Origin: Rhodococcus koreensis
Lineage (GTDB): Bacteria > Actinomycetota > Actinomycetes > Mycobacteriales > Mycobacteriaceae
DNA: 64,000 nucleotides
NCBI RefSeq assembly: GCF_900105905.1
Contig: NZ_FNSV01000005.1
Coordinates: 6,820,001-6,884,000, forward strand
Reading direction: 5' to 3'
Below the pieces are notes generated by a model. It did not search any database and was not told where the DNA came from. It saw nothing but the letters and a program-made list of their open reading frames with translations. Shown here piece by piece: positions 42,017 through 51,118 of the stretch (position 1 is its first letter; every line of letters begins with the position of its first letter). Both the position numbers and the translations under genes were made by a program.

Positions 42017-43074
42017 AGTTTCTGCTGATGAGCCTGATCACTCACCACCCGGATCCGGTGACCGGGGAGAAGATCGGCACCGCGGCCAGGCTTCGGGAGG
42101 TCGTGGAATCGGCCGTCCTCGCCGAGCAACTGGGGTACGACGGTTTCGCGGTGGGCGAGCGCCACGAACACCCCTTCCTGTCCTCGTCGCCGCCCGTGGT
42201 GCTCAGCGCCATCGCGGCGCGGACCACCACCCTGCAGTTGTGGACCGCGGTGACCACGCTGAGCCTGCTCGACCCGGTCCGTGCGTTCGAGGACTACTCG
42301 ACGCTCGACAACCTGTCGGGTGGCCGGCTGCAGCTCATCATCGGCAAGGGAAACGGCACCGCGCAGGCACAGCTGTTCCACGTCACGCCGGACGACCAGT
42401 GGGACCGCAACCGAGAAGGGTACGAGCTGTTCCGGAAGTTGTGGGAGAGCGAGGACGTCACCTGGGAGGGCACGTTCCGGCCGTCGCTCGAGCACGCCGT
42501 CGCGCTGCCCCGCCCGTTGCAGCGGCGGATCCGGATCTGGCACGGCAGCGCGACGAGCAAGGAATCGGTGGATCTCGCCGCCCGCTACGGAGATCCGATC
42601 TTCTCCGCGAACGTGACGTATCCCATCGACTCCTACGCCGAACTCGTCCGGCACTACCGCGAACGGTGGACCCATTACGGTCACGATCCCGCCGACGCCC
42701 TCGTCGGCGCCGGGACCGCCGGGTTCTACGTCACACCGAACTCGCAGGACGCGCTCGACGTGTGGCGGCCGATTCACGCCGCCCGGCTCGACTTCGCCTG
42801 CAGGGCAGGACTTCCCGTGGTATTCGAGACCCTCGAGGACTTCGTCGAACGCAGCTCCGCGCTGATCGGCAGCCCGCAGCAGGTGATCGACAAGGTGCAG
42901 CGCTACCACGAGCAGTTCGGCCACGAGGTGATCCACCTGAGCGCCGACCGCGTCGGCAGCGACAAACAGCACCGCGAGAGCCTCGAGCTGTTCCAGGCCG
43001 AGGTGGCGCCCGCGTTGCGCGAGACCATTCAGAGCCGCCCCCTCGCGGCCGACACAGAGGAGGAACGGCCATGA
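42013..43074 (+). CDS. LLM-class flavin monooxygenase, operon 1 (first)
   Basis: 353 residues; luciferase-like barrel: GYDGFAVGERHEHPFLSSSP, TTTLQLWTAVTTLSLLDPVR and NLSGGRLQLIIGKGNG are family hallmarks of the bacterial luciferase-like group (FMN-using). RIWHGSATSKESVDLAARYG forms the later barrel strands. Probably uses reduced FMN and O2 to attack a sulfur-containing substrate. Coupled to the GNAT and the next LLM gene by ATGA overlaps at both ends. Confidence 0.85.
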   Translation: MKFLLMSLITHHPDPVTGEKIGTAARLREVVESAVLAEQLGYDGFAVGERHEHPFLSSSPPVVLSAIAARTTTLQLWTAVTTLSLLDPVRAFEDYSTLDNLSGGRLQLIIGKGNGTAQAQLFHVTPDDQWDRNREGYELFRKLWESEDVTWEGTFRPSLEHAVALPRPLQRRIRIWHGSATSKESVDLAARYGDPIFSANVTYPIDSYAELVRHYRERWTHYGHDPADALVGAGTAGFYVTPNSQDALDVWRPIHAARLDFACRAGLPVVFETLEDFVERSSALIGSPQQVIDKVQRYHEQFGHEVIHLSADRVGSDKQHRESLELFQAEVAPALRETIQSRPLAADTEEERP

Positions 43075-44129
43075 GCCTGCATCTGGGCATCGAACTCGAC
43101 GGCGAGGGAACGCATCCCGAGGCCTGGCGGCGCGCCGCGCACACACCCGACCGGTTGCTGACCGGGCGAACGGTGGCGGACCGGGTCGCTGCGGCGGAGA
43201 ACGCCGGTTTCACATTCGCCTCCTTCGACGATTCGCTGCTGCCGCCCGGCGCCGTCGGGGGACCCGTCGGCCGGATCGACGCCGTGAACCGCGCCGCGTT
43301 CGTGGCCGCGACCACCAGCACGATCGGTCTCGTACCGGTGGTCGGCACCACCTACGCCGAACCGTTTCACACGTCCTCCCAGCTCGCGACACTCGACTAC
43401 GCGTCGCGGGGCCGCGGCGGCTGGATCGCCGCACGCGACACCGACCCGCGGGTCGCGGGCGCACTGGGCCGGACCGAGATCACCGCACCCGCCGACCTCG
43501 CGCGGGAGGAGCGGGACGCGATCGCCGTGGTCCGGAACCTGTGGGATTCCTGGGAGGACGACGCGGTGATCCGCGACTACGCCACCGGCCGTTTCGTCGA
43601 CCGCGACCGGCTGCACTACATCGACTTCCGGGGCGAGACGTACTCGGTGAAGGGTCCGGCGATCGTGCCGCGGCCGCCGCAGGGGCAACTGGTGGTGTTC
43701 GGACTCGACGGGCAGACCGATCCGACCCAGGTCGACGTGGTGCTGGTGTCCGGGACGACGCCCGGTGACATCGCCGACGCCGCCGCGCGGGCGAAGGACC
43801 GCGGGGCGGCGCTGGTGTTCGCCGAACTCGACGTGGCGCTGGGCGCAGCCACTCCCGCCCCGTCGAGTGAGCGGCTGTCGTTCGCCGGCGAGGCCACCGG
43901 ACTGGTGGAACTGCTGCGCGCACTGGATTCGCAGGTCGACGGTGTGCGCCTGCATCCCGCCGTGGTCGACGAGGACCTCCCGGTGCTGGCGCGGTACGTG
44001 ATCCCGGCACTCCTGCGCGCCGGTGCCGCCCACCGTCCCGTTCCCGGTTCGACTCTGCGCAGCACGCTCGGACTCGACCGCCCCGCCAACCGATTCCGGG
44101 CCGAGCGCCTCGCAGAATCCTCTCGCTGA
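43071..44129 (+). CDS. LLM-class flavin monooxygenase, operon 1 (second)
   Basis: 352 residues. Recognisable segments: TSTIGLVPVVGTTYAEPFHT, LWDSWEDDAVIRDYATGRFV, IDFRGETYSVKGPAIVPRPP; ends with RSTLGLDRPANRF. It is clearly paralogous to the protein at 51111 (same WDSWEDDA-IRD-ATGRF block), while the middle of the barrel is shorter and lacks the usual ASGGRAGW (here ASRGRGGWIAARD). That could mean altered flavin binding or a partner role to the next enzyme. Confidence 0.82.
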   Translation: MSLHLGIELDGEGTHPEAWRRAAHTPDRLLTGRTVADRVAAAENAGFTFASFDDSLLPPGAVGGPVGRIDAVNRAAFVAATTSTIGLVPVVGTTYAEPFHTSSQLATLDYASRGRGGWIAARDTDPRVAGALGRTEITAPADLAREERDAIAVVRNLWDSWEDDAVIRDYATGRFVDRDRLHYIDFRGETYSVKGPAIVPRPPQGQLVVFGLDGQTDPTQVDVVLVSGTTPGDIADAAARAKDRGAALVFAELDVALGAATPAPSSERLSFAGEATGLVELLRALDSQVDGVRLHPAVVDEDLPVLARYVIPALLRAGAAHRPVPGSTLRSTLGLDRPANRFRAERLAESSR

Positions 44130-44144
44130 AAGGTTGTGGAGATC

Positions 44145-45539
44145 ATGACCGACAACTCGTACGCCCGGCCCGAAGCCCAGGTGCATTTCGGGGTCTTCTT
44201 CCAGGGCGTCAACCACACGACGATCTGGTCGGATCCGACGAGCGGATCGCAGATCGACTTCGAAACGTTCCGTCGGGTGGCACAGACCGCCGAGCGGGGC
44301 CTGTTCGACGCCTTCTTCCTGGGTGAGGGTCTACGCCTGCGGGAACAGGAAGGCAAGATCCTCGATCTCGACATCGTGGGCAGGCCGGATGCGATCACCC
44401 AGCTCTCGGCGCTGGCCGGCATCACCCGGCACATCGGGCTGGTGGCCACCCAGAACACCACCTACAACGAACCGGCCGACCTCGCCCGGCGACTGTCCGG
44501 GCTGGACCTGCTGTCCGGCGGACGCGCCGGCTGGAACGCCGTCACCACGGACAACGCGTGGACCGGTGAGAACTTCCGGCGCGGCGGCTTCCTCGATCAC
44601 GCCGACCGGTACGAACGGGCCGGGCAGTTCCTGGGCACCGCGCGGGCGATCTGGGACGCGTGGGCCGACGGCACCGTCGCGACGAGCACCGAGGCGCCGT
44701 CCTGGGCCACCGCGGGCAGTGTGCAGGACGTGTCGCGGCGCACGTCGCAGTTCGACGTCACGATCACCCCCACCCTGCCGCGCAGCGCCCAGGGCCATCC
44801 CGTCATCTTCCAGGCCGGCGACTCACCGGCAGGCAGGGACTTCGCGGCCACGCACGCCGACGTGATCTTCTCCCGCCACGGAACCCATTTCGACGAGGCG
44901 CTCGGCTTCGCCGAGGACATCCGGGCGAGACTGCGCCGCGCGGGGCGCCCCGAGGACGACGTCAAGATTTTGCCGGGCACCCAGATCGTGCTCGCGGAGA
45001 ACGCGTCCGAGGTGGAGGACAAGGTCCGCTGGGTCCGCGAAGGCCAGTACACCGGGCAGACGGCGCTGTCGCTGGTCGGGCAGGTGTGGGGCCGCGATCT
45101 GTCCGATCGCGACCCGGACGGTCCACTGCCCGAATTAGATCCGGTGCCCGCACCGATCTCCGTCACCCGCGGGGCCGCCCGCGACGGCAAGGACCCGCTC
45201 GCCATCGCCCGCGAGTGGCGGGCCCTGGCGGAGGCGCAGAACCTGTCGCTGCGGCAGGTCGCGATCGCGACCACTCAGCGGTCCGGTTTCGCGGGCACCC
45301 CGGGGCAGGTCGCCGACGAACTCACCCGGTGGGTTCGCAGCGGCGCGACCGACGGATTCAACATCTCCCCCTACCTGGTGCCCACCGGACTCGACGAGAT
45401 CGTCGACCTGCTCGTACCCGAACTGCAGGAGCGCGGCTCGTACCGAACGCAATACGAAGGCTCGACGCTGCGTGAGCATCTCGGTCTCCGCCCGCCGCTG
45501 TCGCGACGGGAACTCCCGCCCCGGCAGGCAGTCGGGTAG
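44145..45539 (+). CDS. NtaA/SnaA/DszA-family FMN monooxygenase, operon 1 (third)
   Basis: 464 residues, full length for this two-component FMN monooxygenase family (DszA, NtaA, YtnJ/CmoJ). Hallmarks: GVNHTTIWSDPTSGSQIDF, TAERGLFDAFFLGEGLRLRE, GGRAGWNAVTTDNAWTGENF, and SAQGHPVIFQAGDSPAGRDF. Needs FMNH2 from a reductase not visible here. Probably the S-C bond-cleaving oxygenase of the operon (inference). The ATG at 44145 follows GTGGAGATC; GTG at 44136 would add three residues. Paralogue of the protein at 52252. Confidence 0.9.
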   Translation: MTDNSYARPEAQVHFGVFFQGVNHTTIWSDPTSGSQIDFETFRRVAQTAERGLFDAFFLGEGLRLREQEGKILDLDIVGRPDAITQLSALAGITRHIGLVATQNTTYNEPADLARRLSGLDLLSGGRAGWNAVTTDNAWTGENFRRGGFLDHADRYERAGQFLGTARAIWDAWADGTVATSTEAPSWATAGSVQDVSRRTSQFDVTITPTLPRSAQGHPVIFQAGDSPAGRDFAATHADVIFSRHGTHFDEALGFAEDIRARLRRAGRPEDDVKILPGTQIVLAENASEVEDKVRWVREGQYTGQTALSLVGQVWGRDLSDRDPDGPLPELDPVPAPISVTRGAARDGKDPLAIAREWRALAEAQNLSLRQVAIATTQRSGFAGTPGQVADELTRWVRSGATDGFNISPYLVPTGLDEIVDLLVPELQERGSYRTQYEGSTLREHLGLRPPLSRRELPPRQAVG

Positions 45540-45573
45540 CGGGGGCCGTGTGGCGCGGCGACCGGCGATCTCT

Positions 45574-45579
45574 TACACT
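45574..45579 (+). promoter_or_regulatory. -10 box of sulfur operon 2
   Basis: TACACT fits TANNNT and lies so that transcription would start near 45587, two bases before the P1 helix of the second S-box; the -35 region is not clear. This repeats the arrangement seen in operon 1. Confidence 0.5.
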
Positions 45580-45588
45580 CGGTAACGA

Positions 45589-45676
45589 CCATCCAGAGCG
45601 ACCGAGAGACCTGGCTCGTTGACGTCGCAGCAACCCCCCGCCCTGCGGGTGCGGGTGCTACCGCCGGGATCGATGG
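45589..45676 (+). ncRNA. S-box (SAM-I type) riboswitch, sulfur operon 2
   Basis: Nearly identical to the element at 38367 in its core, from AGAGCGACCGAGAGACCTGG through GCAGCAACC, GGTGCTACC and GATCGATGG. The P3 hairpin differs in sequence (CCCGC/GCGGG instead of CCGAA/TTCGG) while keeping the pairing, which is covariation support for an RNA structure. P1: CCATC (45589-45593) with GATGG (45672-45676); the P1 3' strand shares its two G residues with ribosome binding site GGAGG (45675-45679). Predicted to reduce leader peptide translation when SAM is abundant. Confidence 0.77.
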
Positions 45677-45683
45677 AGGAACC

Positions 45684-45767
45684 ATGTTGACCGAAGGCTT
45701 CGTGAGCGCCTGGGGGCGTCTGCACGTCGATCTCTGCCGGTTGTCCACCTCCATCTGTCACAGCTGA
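45684..45767 (+). CDS. Cys-containing leader peptide, sulfur operon 2
   Basis: 27 codons ending GRLHVDLCRLSTSICHS with two Cys codons in the last ten sense codons. It shares the H-I/V-DLCR-x(2,4)-S-x-C pattern with the peptide of operon 1, although the N-terminal halves differ, so selection acts on the C-terminal part. GGAGG lies four bases upstream of the ATG. Confidence 0.75.
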   Translation: MLTEGFVSAWGRLHVDLCRLSTSICHS

Positions 45768-45773
45768 TCTGAC

Positions 45774-45832
45774 ACCCCGGCAGACATCCGGGGTTCCTGC
45801 TCTACACACCGCATCCGCGTCGGATCCGGTGT
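45774..45832 (+). terminator. two hairpins following leader peptide 2 (possible attenuator)
   Basis: First: ACCCCGG (45774-45780) / CCGGGGT (45788-45794), starting 6 bp after the leader stop and followed by TTCCTGCTCT. Second: ACACCGCATCCG (45806-45817) / CGGATCCGGTGT (45821-45832), one mismatch, 3-base loop. Their position directly behind the Cys codons fits transcription attenuation or Rho-dependent control. Confidence 0.5.
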
Positions 45833-45913
45833 CACTCACCTTTCTGTGCGCGTGAGCGCTGCCCACTCGACGGGTAGCGCGCACGGCACTTCTTCGAGAT
45901 CACGGAGTTCTCG

Positions 45914-47554
45914 GTGCCATCAGTGCCTTTGTCCTCGTCCCACCGCGGCCGCATCGCGGCAGGTATCGGCGCCGCCGCCGTGCTGGCCACGGCGCTCACC
46001 GCCTGCGGTGGCGGCTCCAGCAGTTCCTCCGCGGACGCGGGCCCGCCCCAGCCCGGCGGCACCCTCCGCTACGGCCTGTCCCAGGCACCCACGTGCGCCG
46101 ACCCCGCCCAGTCGGGCACCAACCAGACGATCTACGTGGCCCGGCAGGTGGTGGACTCGCTCACCGATCAGGACCCGGAGACGGGCGAACTGAAGCCGTG
46201 GCTGGCCGAGAGCTGGGACACCGACGCCGACGCGTCCTCCTTCACGTTCCATCTGAAGGAGGGGGTGACGTTCAGTGACGGAACGCCTTTCACCGCGGAG
46301 TCGGTGAAGAAGAACCTCGACGCCATCGTGAACACCCTCACCGGCGCCAAGGCCGCACTGGGTGCCAGCTACCTCACCGGGTACACGGGCACCACCGTGA
46401 TCGACCCGCAGACCGCGCAGGTCGACTTCGCCGCACCCAACGCGCAGTTCCTCCAGGCGTCGTCCACCCCGCAGCTCGGCATCCTGTCCGACGCGTCCGT
46501 CGCGAAGTCCGCCGAAGAGCGGTGCACCGGCAACATCTCGGGCACCGGGCCGTTCACGTACGCCGACTACCAGCAGGACAAGTCGGTCACCCTCGCCAAG
46601 CGCGCCGGATACAACTGGGGTTCCGACGTGTTCGCCCACGACGGCGAGGCCTACCTCGACACCATCGAGTTCACCGTCGTCCCCGAATCCGGTGTCCGCA
46701 CGGGCAGCCTGTCCTCGGGACAGCTGGACGCGATCAGCGACGCGCTGCCGCAGGACGCCCCGCAGATCGAAGGTGCGGGCGGGCAGGTGCTCACCACCTC
46801 GAATCCCGGAACCCCGTTCGGCTTCCAGCCCAACGTGACCCGCGGACCGCTCGTCGACCCCGTCGTGCGCAGCGCGCTGGTGCCGGCGATCAACCGGCAG
46901 GAACTGGTCGACACCGTGCTCGGCCCCAACTTCAAGCCGGCCACCAGCACCCTGGCCAGCCGCACCCCGGGCTACGTGGCACTGCCCGACGTGACGTACG
47001 ACCCGGAGAAGGCGAAGTCGATCCTGGATCAGGCGGGCTGGGTGCCCGGCGCCGACGGCATCCGCGAGAAGGGTGGTCAGAAGCTCGCCTTCCCCGTTCT
47101 GTTCAGCTCCGTGTTCGCCGGCAACCAGGCCATCCTCGAACTGGTGCAGCAGCAGCTCAGAGCGGTGGGAGTGGACCTGCAGCTCGACCTCGTGTCGACC
47201 CCGGAAGCCACCGCCCGCCAGAATTCCAAGGACTTCGACGCCACCTACTACAACAGCACCCGTGCCGACGGCGACATCCTGCGCACCCAGTTCGGGCTCG
47301 AAGGTCGCAACCTGAACAGCCGCGGCCCGATTCCCGCGCTCGACGACGTGCTGGCGAAGCAGCTCGCCACCACCGATCCCGCCGCGCGGAGCGCGCTCGT
47401 CGCCGACGCCCAGCAGCAGGTCCTCGACAACGGCCTGTGGATCCCCACGGTGGAGTTGTCGCAGGCGATCGGCGCGGGCCCGAACGTGCAGGACCTGAAG
47501 TTTGAGGCCTCGGCCCGGCTCCAGTTCTTCGACACCTGGATCAGCGGACGCTGA
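45914..47554 (+). CDS. peptide/nickel-type (SBP_bac_5) solute-binding lipoprotein
   Basis: 546 residues. Type II signal peptide with lipobox ALTAC (Cys near 31), Gly/Ser linker, then the three-domain DppA/OppA fold: GGTLRYGLSQAPTCADPAQS, LKPWLAESWDTDADASSFTF, VTFSDGTPFTAESVKKNLD, and ISGTGPFTYADYQQDKSVTL. Should deliver a larger or peptide-like sulfur compound to the following permeases. The GTG at 45914 has GGAG upstream. Confidence 0.9.
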   Translation: MPSVPLSSSHRGRIAAGIGAAAVLATALTACGGGSSSSSADAGPPQPGGTLRYGLSQAPTCADPAQSGTNQTIYVARQVVDSLTDQDPETGELKPWLAESWDTDADASSFTFHLKEGVTFSDGTPFTAESVKKNLDAIVNTLTGAKAALGASYLTGYTGTTVIDPQTAQVDFAAPNAQFLQASSTPQLGILSDASVAKSAEERCTGNISGTGPFTYADYQQDKSVTLAKRAGYNWGSDVFAHDGEAYLDTIEFTVVPESGVRTGSLSSGQLDAISDALPQDAPQIEGAGGQVLTTSNPGTPFGFQPNVTRGPLVDPVVRSALVPAINRQELVDTVLGPNFKPATSTLASRTPGYVALPDVTYDPEKAKSILDQAGWVPGADGIREKGGQKLAFPVLFSSVFAGNQAILELVQQQLRAVGVDLQLDLVSTPEATARQNSKDFDATYYNSTRADGDILRTQFGLEGRNLNSRGPIPALDDVLAKQLATTDPAARSALVADAQQQVLDNGLWIPTVELSQAIGAGPNVQDLKFEASARLQFFDTWISGR

Positions 47555-47557
47555 GCC

Positions 47558-48550
47558 ATGATTCGCTACCTCGGACTCCGCGTGCTGCAGGCGATCGCCG
47601 TCCTGTGGGCGACGTTCACCGTGTCGTTCGCCGTGCTGTTCCTCCTGCCGTCCGACCCGGTGAGCATCGCCGTCGACTCGGCGTCCACCGGGACGACGGT
47701 CGACGCGGCGGCCGTCGCGGAACTGCAGGCTCGGTACGGACTCGACCAGCCGGTGTGGGTGCAGTACTGGAACTCGCTGAGCCACGCCGTCCGCGGTGAC
47801 TTCGGGTACTCGATCGCCACCGGGCAGTCGGTGACCGAGGCCATCGGCAACGCGGTGCCCAGCACTCTCGCGCTGGCGTCCGCGGCGCTGGTCCTCGCCG
47901 TCGTGTTCGGGGCGGGGGTCGCGTTCCTCGCCACCTACACGCGGGTCCACTGGGTGCGGAACCTGCTGTTCTCCCTGCCCCCGCTCGGTGTCGCGGTGCC
48001 GACGTTCTGGGTGGGCCTGATTCTGCTGCAACTGTTCTCGTTCCGGCTGAAGGCCTTCCCCGCGTTCGGCGACCAGGGGGTCGCGACGCTGGTGCTGCCG
48101 GCGGTGACGCTCGCGCTCCCGACCGGGGCCGTCATCGCCCAGGTGCTCGCGGCGAGTCTGCAGACCACGTGGCGGCAGCCGTTCATCGAGGCCGCGCGGG
48201 CGAAGGGGGCGTCGCGCTGGCAGATCCAGACCCGGCACGCGCTGCGCCTGTCGAGCATTCCCGCGTTCACCATCGCCGGTGTGCTCGTCGGCAATCTGCT
48301 GGCGGGATCGGTCGTCGTCGAGACGGTGTTCTCCCGCGCCGGGGTGGGGCGGCTCACCCAGACTTCCGTTATGGCGCAGGACATTCCGGTGGTCCAGGGC
48401 ATCGTGGTGTTGAGCTCGCTCGTCTATGTCCTCGTCAATCTCGCCGTGGATCTGCTCTACCCACTGATCGACCCCAGGATCGTCGAGGGCAGGCGGAGTT
48501 CCGAGCGCAGCGACACCGTCGCGAATGTGGAGGAGAAGGTTCATGTCTGA
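47558..48550 (+). CDS. DppB/OppB-type ABC permease
   Basis: 330 residues, six membrane segments: the N-terminal family pattern LGLRVLQAIAVLWATFTVSF...LLPSDPV, the extracytoplasmic loop, and the EAA coupling loop IEAARAKGASRWQIQTRHAL. Heterodimer partner of the next permease. Begins 3 bp after the binding protein and overlaps the following gene by 8 bp. Confidence 0.92.
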   Translation: MIRYLGLRVLQAIAVLWATFTVSFAVLFLLPSDPVSIAVDSASTGTTVDAAAVAELQARYGLDQPVWVQYWNSLSHAVRGDFGYSIATGQSVTEAIGNAVPSTLALASAALVLAVVFGAGVAFLATYTRVHWVRNLLFSLPPLGVAVPTFWVGLILLQLFSFRLKAFPAFGDQGVATLVLPAVTLALPTGAVIAQVLAASLQTTWRQPFIEAARAKGASRWQIQTRHALRLSSIPAFTIAGVLVGNLLAGSVVVETVFSRAGVGRLTQTSVMAQDIPVVQGIVVLSSLVYVLVNLAVDLLYPLIDPRIVEGRRSSERSDTVANVEEKVHV

Positions 48551-49463
48551 CATCCTCACCAGAGAACTGATCGAGGAGGCCGAGGGTTTCGGCCCTCCGC
48601 CGGTCGAAGCGCCTCCCGCGATCGCGCCCCGTCCGCACGGCCGCGGACGCCGCGTGGTGGCGTGGTGGCGTCGCAACCTCGTGCTCGTCGCCTCGGCGGC
48701 GGTGCTCCTCGTCGCGGTCGGATTCGCGGTGGCGCCGTCGGTGTTCGCGAGCGGCGACCCGCTGGTCGGGGTGCCCGCGCAGAAGCTGCAGGCGCCGAGT
48801 GCCGCGCACTGGTTCGGCACCGACAACATCGGACGCGACGTGTACACCCGGGTGGTGCACGGCGCCGGATTGTCGCTGACCGCGACACTGCTGGCGGTGG
48901 GCATCGCACTGGTCGTCGGTTCGCTGATCGGACTGCTGTCCGGCGCCCTCGGAGGTGCTCTGGACGCCGTCCTGATGCGGGTCGTCGACGTCCTCCTGTC
49001 GATCCCGGCGCTGCTGCTCTCGCTGGCACTGGTGACCGCACTGGGATTCGGCACGGTCAACGTCGCGATCGCGGTGGGCGTGTCGCTGATCGCGAACTTC
49101 GCCCGCGTGATGCGGTCGGAGGTGCTGCGGGTGCGGCGGTCGCTGTACGTCGAGGCCGCGTTCGCGTCGGGTGTCCGCTGGCACACGGTGCTGCGCCGCC
49201 ACGTGCTGCGGAACTCGTACGCGCCGGTCGTCGCCCTCGCCGCCGTCGAGTTCGGCATGGCGGTCCTCGCGGTGTCGTCGCTGAGCTTCCTCGGGTTCGG
49301 CGCGGTGCCGCCCACCCCGGAATGGGGCTCGCTGATCTCCGAGGGCCGGAACTACCTCGCCACCGCGTGGTGGATGACAACCCTGCCCGGACTGGTGATC
49401 GTGGCCGTCGTGCTGTCGGCGCACCGGCTCGGGCATGCACTCGAACAGAGAGAAGTGCGATGA
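48543..49463 (+). CDS. DppC/OppC-type ABC permease
   Basis: 306 residues: cytoplasmic N-terminal tail, a first membrane segment, then the DppC motif HWFGTDNIGRDVYTRVVHG and EAA loop YVEAAFASGVRWHTVLRRHV; ends in LPGLVIVAVVLSAHRLG. Completes the transmembrane channel with the DppB-type subunit. The stop overlaps the ATPase start (ATGA). Confidence 0.92.
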   Translation: MSDILTRELIEEAEGFGPPPVEAPPAIAPRPHGRGRRVVAWWRRNLVLVASAAVLLVAVGFAVAPSVFASGDPLVGVPAQKLQAPSAAHWFGTDNIGRDVYTRVVHGAGLSLTATLLAVGIALVVGSLIGLLSGALGGALDAVLMRVVDVLLSIPALLLSLALVTALGFGTVNVAIAVGVSLIANFARVMRSEVLRVRRSLYVEAAFASGVRWHTVLRRHVLRNSYAPVVALAAVEFGMAVLAVSSLSFLGFGAVPPTPEWGSLISEGRNYLATAWWMTTLPGLVIVAVVLSAHRLGHALEQREVR

Positions 49464-51118
49464 GCGCGAACGACACTCCGCTGCTGCAGGTCTCCGGACT
49501 GCGGGTGGCGTACGGGAGCGCCGGCGAACCCATCGTGGCCGTGCAGGGCGTCGACCTCACGGTCGCGCGCGGTGAGGTGGTGGCCGTGGTCGGCGAGTCC
49601 GGCTCCGGAAAATCCACCACGGCGCACGCCATTCTCGGACTGCTCAGCGGATCCGGGCGGGCCGTCGCCGGCACCGTCACGTTCGACGGTGAGCGTCTCG
49701 ACACCAAGTCGGAACGCGCACTCGAACGCGTCCGCGGCGCCCGGATCGGCCTCGTTCCGCAGGACCCGACAACGTCGCTCAACCCGGTCCTGCGGGTCGG
49801 CGCCCAGGTGGCGGAGGTGCTCCGGATCCACGGTCTCGCCGACCGGCGGACGGCAGGCATCGAGGCGGTGCGCATTCTGGCCGAGGCCGGGATCGACGAG
49901 CCCGAGGTGCGGGCGCGGCAGTACCCGCAGGACCTGTCCGGCGGGCAACGGCAGCGTGTCCTGATCGGGATCGCGCTGGCGTGCAGCCCCGAACTCGTGA
50001 TCGCGGACGAACCGACCAGCGCCCTCGACGTCACCGTGCAGCGCCGGATCCTCGATCATCTCGACGCGCGGATCGCCGAATCCGGCACCGCGGTCCTGCT
50101 GATCACGCACGATCTGGGTGTCGCGGCCGACCGGGCGGACCGGATCGTGGTGATGAGCCAGGGCGAGGTGGTGGAAGCCGGCCCGACCCGTCAGATCCTC
50201 GCGAACCCACAGCACGAGTACACCCGCACCCTGCTGGCCGCGGCGCCGAGCCTGTCGGTGGGACAGGACCGCACCCGCGGCGAGGAGGCGGGCGGAGCCG
50301 GCCCCGACGTCCTGCTGCGCGTCTCCGGCGTGTCCAGGACGTTCCGGGTCGACCGGCGCACGTCCATCGACGCCGTCCGGGACGTATCGTTCGAGGTCCC
50401 CCGCGGGCGCACGCTGTCGCTGGTGGGGGAGTCCGGGTCGGGCAAGTCCACGGTGGCCCGGATCGCGATCCGGCTGGAGTCGCCCACCGCGGGCCGCGTC
50501 GAATTCGACGGCCGGGACATCACCGGTCTGCGCGGCGGCGCGCTGCGGGCACTGCGCCGGCGGGTGCAGATCGTGTACCAGAACCCGTACGCCTCCCTCG
50601 ATCCGAAACTGGCGATCGCGGACATCGTCGCGGAACCGCTCGGTGCGTTCGATGTCGGAACCAGGGCGGAGCGGGCCGCGCGGGTGGCCGAACTGCTCGA
50701 ACAGGTCGCGTTGCCGCGCACCTACCTCGAACGCCGGCCGGCCGAGCTGTCCGGCGGGCAACGTCAACGGGTCGCCATCGCCCGCGCGCTCGCTCTGCGC
50801 CCCGAACTCGTGGTGCTGGACGAACCGGTGTCGGCCCTGGACGTCTCGGTGCAGGCGCAGATCCTCGGACTGCTCGAGAGCCTGCAACGCGACCTCGGGC
50901 TCAGCTACCTCTTCATCTCGCACGACCTCGCCGTGGTCCGGCAGATCAGCGACACGGTCGCGGTGATGCGGTCCGGCCGCATCGTCGAATCGGGCACCGC
51001 GGCCGACATATTCGACAACCCGCGCCACGACTACACCCGGCAGCTGCTCGACGCCATCCCGGGACGGTCCGTCGGGCGCCCACGTTCCGCACAGCTGGAG
51101 GAATCGATTCATGCCTGA
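49460..51118 (+). CDS. fused dual ABC ATPase (DppD-DppF type)
   Basis: 552 residues with two complete nucleotide-binding domains. Both have Walker A GESGSGKST; signatures are LSGGQRQRVLIGIAL and LSGGQRQRVAIARAL; Walker B motifs VIADEPTSALDVT and VVLDEPVSALDVS; switch His in LITHDLGV and FISHDLAV. In many bacteria these are two proteins. Energises the oligopeptide-type importer. Overlaps the next LLM gene by 8 bp. Confidence 0.94.
   Translation: MSANDTPLLQVSGLRVAYGSAGEPIVAVQGVDLTVARGEVVAVVGESGSGKSTTAHAILGLLSGSGRAVAGTVTFDGERLDTKSERALERVRGARIGLVPQDPTTSLNPVLRVGAQVAEVLRIHGLADRRTAGIEAVRILAEAGIDEPEVRARQYPQDLSGGQRQRVLIGIALACSPELVIADEPTSALDVTVQRRILDHLDARIAESGTAVLLITHDLGVAADRADRIVVMSQGEVVEAGPTRQILANPQHEYTRTLLAAAPSLSVGQDRTRGEEAGGAGPDVLLRVSGVSRTFRVDRRTSIDAVRDVSFEVPRGRTLSLVGESGSGKSTVARIAIRLESPTAGRVEFDGRDITGLRGGALRALRRRVQIVYQNPYASLDPKLAIADIVAEPLGAFDVGTRAERAARVAELLEQVALPRTYLERRPAELSGGQRQRVAIARALALRPELVVLDEPVSALDVSVQAQILGLLESLQRDLGLSYLFISHDLAVVRQISDTVAVMRSGRIVESGTAADIFDNPRHDYTRQLLDAIPGRSVGRPRSAQLEESIHA

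Noticed and set aside
45920..49315. A 1131-residue open frame on the minus strand
   Set aside because: It runs antisense across the binding protein and both permeases of operon 2, which have ribosome binding sites, coupled overlaps and clear families. The antisense product is low-complexity and Arg/Gly/Glu-rich, as expected from GC-skewed third positions.
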